A stretch of 6,426 bases of DNA from Chloroflexota bacterium (GTDB lineage Bacteria > Chloroflexota > Anaerolineae > Anaerolineales > JACQED01): positions 1 through 6,426 of the forward strand of contig JACQED010000334.1 in the NCBI GenBank assembly GCA_016200785.1, read 5' to 3'. Shown in pieces: positions 6,192 to 6,426 of the stretch. A program made the position numbers and the translations under genes. Positions within the stretch are counted from its first letter, which is position 1; every line of letters begins with the position of its first letter. The notes beneath the pieces were generated by a model. It saw nothing but the letters and a program-made list of their open reading frames with translations. It searched no databases and was not told the origin of the DNA.

Positions 6192-6426
6192 GATAATCAC
6201 CTCGTCCAAAGTCTTTCGAGCCGCCGGTTTCCCGCAATCCGTCGGATGCCCCAGCGTAATCACCGCCTGCGCCTCCCAGTCCTCCGCCAAGCCCAACGCC
6301 GCGCGGACAGTATCCGGGCAGAACAGCGGCGCGCACATCCAACACGCACCCAAACCCTCGGCATTGGCCGCGAGCAAGAGATTCTGCACGGCCATCGCGA
6401 CGCTCTGCGCGGCCATCAGGTACTCG
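6183..6426 (-). CDS. Nitroreductase-family protein, FbiB C-terminal-like; 5' end outside window
   Basis: The last 80 full codons of a gene whose start lies beyond the edge; the frame is open to 6426. The sequence (YLMAAQSVAMAVQNLLLAA, GLGACWMCAPLFCPD, then WEAQAVITLGHP and a KPAARKTLDEVI tail) is typical of the C-terminal part of FMN-dependent nitroreductases, especially those linked to F420 genes. In actinobacteria the FbiB C-terminal domain of this fold reduces dehydro-F420-0, while its N-terminal CofE domain adds glutamates. Adjacency to cofD, 65 bases downstream in the same direction, supports that role here. Whether a CofE domain is fused at the missing N-terminus cannot be seen. A generic nitroreductase is the alternative. 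Confidence 0.8.
   Translation of the reverse strand, partial: EYLMAAQSVAMAVQNLLLAANAEGLGACWMCAPLFCPDTVRAALGLAEDWEAQAVITLGHPTDCGKPAARKTLDEVIIGK

Overview
The window is a single run of seven genes, all on the minus strand, with almost no intergenic DNA. In transcription order (high to low coordinate) they are: the 3' end of a nitroreductase-family gene; cofD; cofC; an LLM-class (luciferase-like, probably F420-dependent) oxidoreductase; a PaaI-type hotdog thioesterase; a GT-C-like polytopic membrane protein with a C-terminal soluble domain; and the 5' part of a second polytopic membrane protein of the '6-pyruvoyl-tetrahydropterin synthase-related' membrane family. No convincing plus-strand gene, RNA gene, mobile element or CRISPR array was seen. 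Both end genes run off the window.

The GC-rich sequence, the family combination (F420 genes next to an LLM oxidoreductase, plus two large membrane glycosyltransferase-like proteins) and the degenerate 7-bp tandem repeats suggest an uncultured Chloroflexota (Anaerolineae-like) bacterium. This assignment is inference from family memory, not a search.

Region 6426-4534 makes the redox cofactor F420: CofC activates a three-carbon phosphoacid with GTP, CofD joins it to the deazaflavin Fo, and the nitroreductase domain resembles the FbiB C-terminal domain that reduces dehydro-F420-0. Region 4532-3274 holds a likely F420 user and a small acyl-CoA thioesterase-like protein. Region 3274-1 holds two membrane proteins probably acting in envelope glycan or glycolipid assembly. 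Most junctions are overlapping or nearly so (TAGTG at 3272-3276, ATGA at 1322-1325, a one-base gap at 4533), so translational coupling is likely throughout.

Three things stand out. (1) Three unrelated tandem repeats share a 7-bp period: inside a membrane-protein gene (116-192), across the cofD/cofC junction (5144-5178) and across the nitroreductase stop codon (6164-6191). The cofD/cofC repeat forms a relay of overlapping stop/start codons (TGATG) with two four-codon minicistrons ending exactly at the cofC start. (2) The LLM oxidoreductase loses family resemblance after about residue 263 and reads out of frame through the thioesterase gene, which itself seems to lack its native start; this looks like a deletion joining the two genes, or an assembly error. 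(3) An imperfect inverted repeat lies immediately upstream of cofD.
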